Positions 58,601-64,000 of a stretch of 64,000 nucleotides of DNA are shown here, one piece after another. The translations under genes were made by a program, and so were the position numbers. How positions within the stretch are numbered: position 1 is the first letter of the stretch; each line of letters starts with the position of its first letter. The DNA is taken from contig CM041544.1 of assembly GCA_023238725.1 (NCBI GenBank), positions 6,282,001 through 6,346,000 of the forward strand, read 5' to 3'. The notes beneath the pieces were generated by a model. That model did no database searches, had not been told where the DNA came from, and worked only from the letters and a program-made list of their open reading frames with translations. Origin of the DNA: Scortum barcoo. Taxonomy: Eukaryota > Chordata > Actinopteri > Centrarchiformes > Terapontidae.

Positions 58601-61600
58601 TTGAGTGGTTTCTTATAGTCAACATTCTTGGACTTCCTGAGGACTTCCATGGTGTCTCCAACAATATTTTCCCTCCGAACGATGAGGATGAGGCACGGGT
58701 TGACAGATTCCACAGCTGGCAGGAACATGGAGCTGAAGTTTTGCATCTGTGCCTGGTCCACTGCCATCTACCAACATAATGATCATTCATTGTAAGTGGT
58801 GACAAGCTGACATGTTTCACAGGCAGAGCAATGCAGTTGGTATTGTCCTGAATCATTTGACAGCACTTTATGTGGCCTGAAACCAGTCTAAGGAGGGGGA
58901 AAGCAACAGACAGAGGACGAGACCTTCATCAGCTTATTAAACCTGCAGTATATTACCTGCATCTGGATGACAGCATCAGTTTGAAGCAGTGTGGTCTTTG
59001 CTTGGGCATCGAATACAAAGGGATACCTGCACAGAGTCACCACTCCGTCGTGACCCTGAGGATTCAAAGGCAGAAACGGAGGGTTTACACTGATGCCTAA
59101 ACAAATGTAAATAAGTTGAAGTGGAACATCCACAGTAGACTCACCAGCGGGTACATCTGCCTCTGAACCCATGTGACGTAGTCATTTCTGATGTCTATCA
59201 GGTCATCCAGCTCATGGATGTAGAATTTATCATACTGAATGATGTGCCCTGCTCTCTCGCTCACCTGAAGCGTAAGGAGAATGGATGTTATCAACAGTTC
59301 TTCATGGTACTGTACGACGTACTGTGTGGATTTGCTGTGTGACAGCATCTGCAAATTCTTTCAATTCTCACCGTGTGCAGGATTTCCAGTAATCGGAGGG
59401 ATGTGTCCAGGAAACAGGTGAAAATCCTCTGCTCTACCGAAGGAATGCCCACCTTGTGCATCTGAAGCAGATACACCACCACTTCTTTGTACAACTCGAC
59501 CAGCCGCTGAAAGACTGGGGGCTCAAAGTTGGACCACCAGTTTCCTGACACAAATATAAGTGAAAAAAGATGAACATGAAAAATTGTCAGAGAATTTGTT
59601 GCATCATGTGAAGCAAAAAGATCCAAAAAATAATTTTTTTTTCCTACCTAGCACCTTGAGCGGAGCCTCTTTGAGACTGATGAGTGATTTGGCAAAGGGG
59701 ATAGAGATGGTCACATAATTATTTCGGTCGCTGAAGAGGGGGCATTCTGGAAGAGTGAGGTAGAGTCTCAGGGCTTCGATGTCTGGCGGAGAGTTGCTTA
59801 GTCTGGGAATGAGGTTCTTCTCCAGACTGGCAGCAATCTGAGGGAGACAGCAGAACGTATACAGGTCTGTTATGATGACTGTAATAATCCTTCGTCCTGA
59901 CTCTGTGCTTGTTTCATGAACACTGTGATGAGAAGATAATTGGGCAAACTGCCCAAGAGCTTGGTGCTATTGGTGGCAGAGGCTGGAGCTAGACTTGAGA
60001 CTTGAGATTAAAGCTGACACAGTAATAATGTGTAAATGGGAATTATTATCAGGAGCGTCATGGGGAAGAGAACAGTGGAATAAAGTACCCAGGGTCCCAA
60101 CATGGGGAGAACCTGAAATTAAAAGTTTATATTTATCTGCAACTTTAAAATTAGAATTAGCATTACAAATAAACCATTACAGGCTGAATAGTCTAACAGA
60201 CCACTTATTGTCTCTAAAACAATACTAGAACCTCTCATTTCTCAAGGGTGTCAGACAAGATGAGCTCATAAAGTGGAAACTACAGGTCATTTCAGGCAGT
60301 TATTTCAAGCACATGTGCAACACTGTCATCAAGTTATCCGTTTTACTGTACATTATAACTATATAATTTTAAGATGCACGTAATGAACAGTGTTTCTCAA
60401 GTAATAACCTTTGAAATGTGATTAGTTTATTATGTAATAGGATTTGAGGTTCAGTGTAAACTCTCTCATCAGCGTTGTTTTCCAGATGCAGCAGCCAGCT
60501 GTTTTCAAAGAAGCTGATAATGAAAACAGGAGCTGCTAAAGCTGAATGCTCTCATGTATCATACAAACATATTAAGCAGTATTATAGAATTTTCAGGATG
60601 CTTTTGTGTGGCATGTTTCTATTGTAATGTTTGTAATAACTTTTGAAATGTGATAAAGCAGTTTTATTATTGGATTCCAAAACAAGTAAACCTTTAACAG
60701 CATATGATGGTTATACATTTGATAACAGAGTTATTATTCAACTTTACTCGTTTTATTAAGCCCTGTCAATCATTCTGAGAGTGAGAACATGTTCTAATTC
60801 TGTGATTTAAGTTTTAATACTGCCACTATCTTTCATGTCTATACAGTTCATGTACCTTCCTCTAAGTTCCTCTACTTCTATATGCTGCAACATCAGTTGT
60901 TGGGAGTCAAATTCACATTAATTCTGTAAATAAAACAGGATTACAGAGAAGTCTTATTCAGTTGTCTTTTATTATGAAATTCAGTAACCCTTTTCAGTGT
61001 AGGGGCCAGAGGAAGATGGCTTTCCACCGTTGGTTTCTTTTCAAAGTCAATGAGACATGAGGGCCAGAAATTCAAGGTGGTCGGAAATGTTCCCTAAAAT
61101 AGTCGGCATGGCAGAAAATGTGGATTGGAATATTAATTATTTATTAGTCTCTTCATATAGCCCAGACTGTGTGATCCATTCAACATGATGCTACTTTTAT
61201 ACCTGGAAGTACGAGACATGCTGCCACTCCAAGAGAAACTGCAGGGGAGACATCTGTTAAGGCCATTTACAGCAAATGTAAACCACATGAAAAACACCGC
61301 TTTGTTTAACTGTTGTAACAAACTAGTGGGAAAACAGAAACATAATACATGTATATGGTCCTCCAACAACAGGACTTTGAGCACTGACCTGCTGAGTGAT
61401 CTCAGGGTGATGTTGTTGGACCACTCTGTGAAACAGGAGACGAGCCATGTTCATATCCACCCCTGAACATTTGCTGTTGGTGCTGTAGTGATCTGGATGA
61501 CTGTGTAAAAGAAACAGACTGTTTACATTAGTCTGTAGCATTCCAAAAAGTCAAGCACCGCAACCTAAATACAAGAGGGGCCCAGGAATTAGAAACACAC

Positions 61601-63737
61601 CACTTAATATAACAATACGACACCACCACTGAATACATCACCGAATGACAGAGCTGAATCTCCCTGTCAACAAAAACTGAACATTATAAAGTCAGTAAGA
61701 CTGGATGAATGATGAGTTGAAAAATGAAATGAATATCAACTAGTAGATACCCGTGGATTATGAGGTGGGTAAAGAAGGAATCAGATGATCACAGCCCAAC
61801 CTCGGAGTATGTCAGGGTTACTAGGAGACTAACACGTGGTAAGGATTTCTCTATTTTGAGTTGTAAATTAGTTGTAAATGGTATGTAAATGAGACAGATC
61901 AAATCAGTGGAGAGAATGCCTTGGATCTGATAACAATGAAAGAACCAGATGAAAATGGACATAATCTAAAACACACACAACATTACCTCATTGACAGAAA
62001 AGATCCATTGAGGCAGCTTGCTGAGGAGAACACGAGGTCAATCTCACTAAAGGAATCATAAAAGGAAAGTGATTAGTGCAACTAGAGTCCTGACAGCGTG
62101 TCCAGTCGTTTAAATAAATCTACAATGAACTTAGACTAGCAACAACTACAACATGTGGTCAGCCAGGGTTCTTATGAAAGGAGGACTTTACTTAGAGATT
62201 TCTGAAGGGAGTCTCCCTGGTGAGTGATTGAGCCATTTTTGTATGAGATCCTCATTCAAGGTGCAAATCTTCCTATGGGAATCTTGTATTCTGATGTCAT
62301 CAGAGTTGTGGAGCTTCTACAACAACACACATACACACACAAAAAAAGTAAAAAAAAAAAAAATCAAAAGAAAAACAATGCACTAGTTGAGGAGAGGGCA
62401 AAGTTTAGTAATCAGTGTTTTAAATGTGCAAAATCTAAGCGGTGTTCACTTCAACCATGTAGCATCTTTGGAAATTTCAGGTCTGTCATGTTTACAACAA
62501 AACACAAAAGGCGCTATTTGTATCCAGCCAAAATAAATCACAAAGACACCAAGATCATACAAGAGAGAGAACACAATTATGTATAAAACATTCTGCTTTA
62601 GTGTATTACAATCACGTTATACAGCATTTATACACGCAGGCATGGCTACATAATTAAAAACAATACCAACATATATAAATTGTCACCCTAAATTTGCCCC
62701 TATCCAGCAGGAATACAGGTCTGCCAGCTCATTTGAAAATGTTCTGGTAAGGCAGCTGAAAGAGGCCCATAGACTCTTTTGTCACCAACAACAAATAATT
62801 TTATTACTGGTTAAGAGATACAATTTAACATAAAGAACATTTATTTACTTATGAAAACTTACGTCGGCAGTGCAATAGTGAGCAAAGCTTTGGTCTCCTC
62901 CAGCATAAATCCTCTTGACAAAACAGCCCCGCCCCGAGTCTGCAATGTCACAAAAAGCAAGGAATAAATATTGAGGCTGGGATAACTTCAGTATGAATAA
63001 AGGAACAACGTATCATTTTAAAGCCCCAGTCCTAAACTAAATGAGTGGATGAGTGATGAAGAAAGTCAAGATTTGAAAAGCAAAGACTCTCAGACATTTT
63101 GTCAGGAGTTTTTGCCAGATCAGTATTTGAAATGAAAAATATGATAAATAATATAATGCTGGACTTCCATTTATCAGATGGGGAAAAGAGAATTTATTAT
63201 TTGAGTTCTTGTGGGTTTTGTTGTTTCGTCCTTCCTTCTAGACCTCAGAAAACTCTTGATGCAGCTTTGTTTACAGTGTCTCACCTGTGTCCAATGAAGC
63301 ATTGAAGGCTACCCAGGGGCCTTTGACGGGGGCGGGGCTTTTTCTGTTGCAAGTCGAGCGAGTGCCAAGCTGCCCGTTACCACCAAGCCCAAATGAGTCC
63401 ATCTTTCCAGAGGAGGGTGTGAACGCCAGTGTATGCTGCCTTATAATTTCACAGTTATTTTAAAGTATTAAATTGTTTTATGACAGTTTAATAAAGTTAA
63501 AATTATATCATTTACATATTACACTGATTATTAATATTATATGAGTGTATTGGTGTAAATACACAAGCAAATGTTATATGTAGAAACACACATGGTAAAT
63601 TTTTACCTTCCGCATGAAATCTGCGTGACTACATTTCCCATGAGCTCAAACACTTTCCTAGGGTTGATTTCATGGTTTGTTGAGTTATGTCCGAGTTGTC
63701 CGTATCCTCCTGCTCCAAATGTAAACACGCCTCCTTC
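55687..63737 (-). CDS. herc4: E3 ubiquitin ligase HERC4, C-terminal 788 residues (5' part outside)
   Basis: HERC4 joins N-terminal RCC1-like repeats to a C-terminal HECT E3 ubiquitin-ligase domain. Eighteen coding exons on the minus strand: 63737-63607, 63439-63285, 62939-62863, 62316-62192, 62046-61987, 61500-61389, 59837-59648, 59544-59372, 59264-59145, 59055-58957, 58767-58600, 58010-57867, 57479-57313, 57098-57032, 56942-56860, 56638-56455, 56126-56024, 55895-55687. They sum to 2,367 nt in one frame. The first two carry the last RCC1 blades (GGVFTFGAGGYGQLGHNS, HTLAFTPSSG). HECT parts include VRRENIVGDTMEVLRKS, GEEAVDAGGVRKEFF, LIGVICGLAIYN, HAGFHKVCGGKVLELF and GSDRIPILGMKSLKL. The catalytic Cys (HTCFNLLDLPKY, codon 55788-55786) is 33 residues from the C-terminus. 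HERC3 is the closest alternative; the text fits HERC4 better. Confidence 0.95.
56695..56800. repeat. Common teleost interspersed repeat in a herc4 intron
   Basis: CAAAGCCAGGCTAGCTGTTT CCC... followed by TATGCTAAGCTAAGCTAACTGG is a fragment seen very often in teleost introns (from memory; family name not certain). Confidence 0.5.
58230..58560. repeat. Probable teleost interspersed repeat in a herc4 intron
   Basis: CACTTGGGGGCAGTGGAAAC and the following TTAGCAGCTAAATGCTCCAC / CTGTACAGTGGGTTTCTAGA stretches resemble a frequent fish repeat. The call rests on memory only. Confidence 0.35.
59838..61388. other. Largest herc4 intron in the window
   Basis: 1.55 kb of AT-rich intron between the exons ending at 61389 and starting at 59837. 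The 77-codon frame at 59995-60228 has no recognised homology; no RNA gene is seen. Confidence 0.6.
62317..62862. other. herc4 intron
   Basis: AT-rich with a CA/A-rich stretch at 62325-62385; nothing else recognised. Confidence 0.6.
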
Positions 63738-64000
63738 CTGTAAAATCAGCAACATCAGTTGTTCGGACATTCCTAAGAGTAAAAGCACTGGTAACGTCAA
63801 AACATATGTATAACATAACGGTGTGGGACTGACTGAGAAAACATGTAGGATACAGTCGATAGTAAATCCAATCCAGTTAATTATTAATAGAAAACAGTTA
63901 TAATAACACCACAAGCTCTCATGGGATATATTTTAACCTACAAGTTAAAGCAGGAAACTTAGACTACTGAAAACAGCTGCATTGTGGACATGTCTTTTTA

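Overview
This is eukaryotic nuclear DNA from a ray-finned (teleost) fish. It has short spliced exons with GT-AG introns, and encoded proteins that match vertebrate orthologues throughout. It also carries fish-type transposons: a Rex3 LINE, a Ty3/Gypsy element, a jockey/CR1-like LINE and long AT/GT microsatellites. All names below come from reading and recalling family sequences; no database was searched.

Left part (1-17.3 kb), dense single-copy genes: the first coding exon of mypn (minus, runs off the left edge); cacul1 (minus, 8 coding exons, complete); sirt1 (minus, 9 coding exons, complete, 696 aa); and dnajc12 (plus, 5 coding exons, complete, 174 aa). sirt1 and dnajc12 diverge from a shared ~0.8 kb promoter region. 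Right part (53.2-64 kb): cox5b (plus, 4 exons, complete, 127 aa), then herc4 (minus, 18 coding exons visible, C-terminal 788 aa including the whole HECT domain; its 5' part lies beyond the right edge).

Middle (17.8-52.6 kb) is a repeat island. Its key content is a set of 7SL (signal recognition particle) RNA genes: four intact ~298-nt copies starting at 19374, 31791, 39398 and 43879, plus a fifth disrupted locus at 51781. Each has a T5 Pol III terminator (also present at the fifth). All five have an exact TGACGTCAC (ATF/CRE) box at -50 to -42, as at human 7SL. Copies 2-5 lie in a tandem duplication of about 12 kb (copy 2 to 4 is 12,088 bp; copy 3 to 5 is 12,383 bp). The duplicated unit carries a LINE insertion with an 18-bp target-site duplication. 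Between copies 1 and 2 a Ty3/Gypsy element (5-bp TSD, both LTRs, core RT and part of integrase deleted) and a Rex3 element (15-bp TSD) sit inside the same unrecognised sequence, which is bounded by perfect 25-bp inverted repeats.

The strangest stretch is 50.88-52.6 kb. Short blocks of two different parts of the 7SL array (~38.8-39.9 kb and ~39.76-44.05 kb) alternate like a zipper, each series keeping its own order. This looks like two array copies merged by an assembly consensus, so the fifth 7SL locus should not be taken as a real pseudogene without read-level checking.
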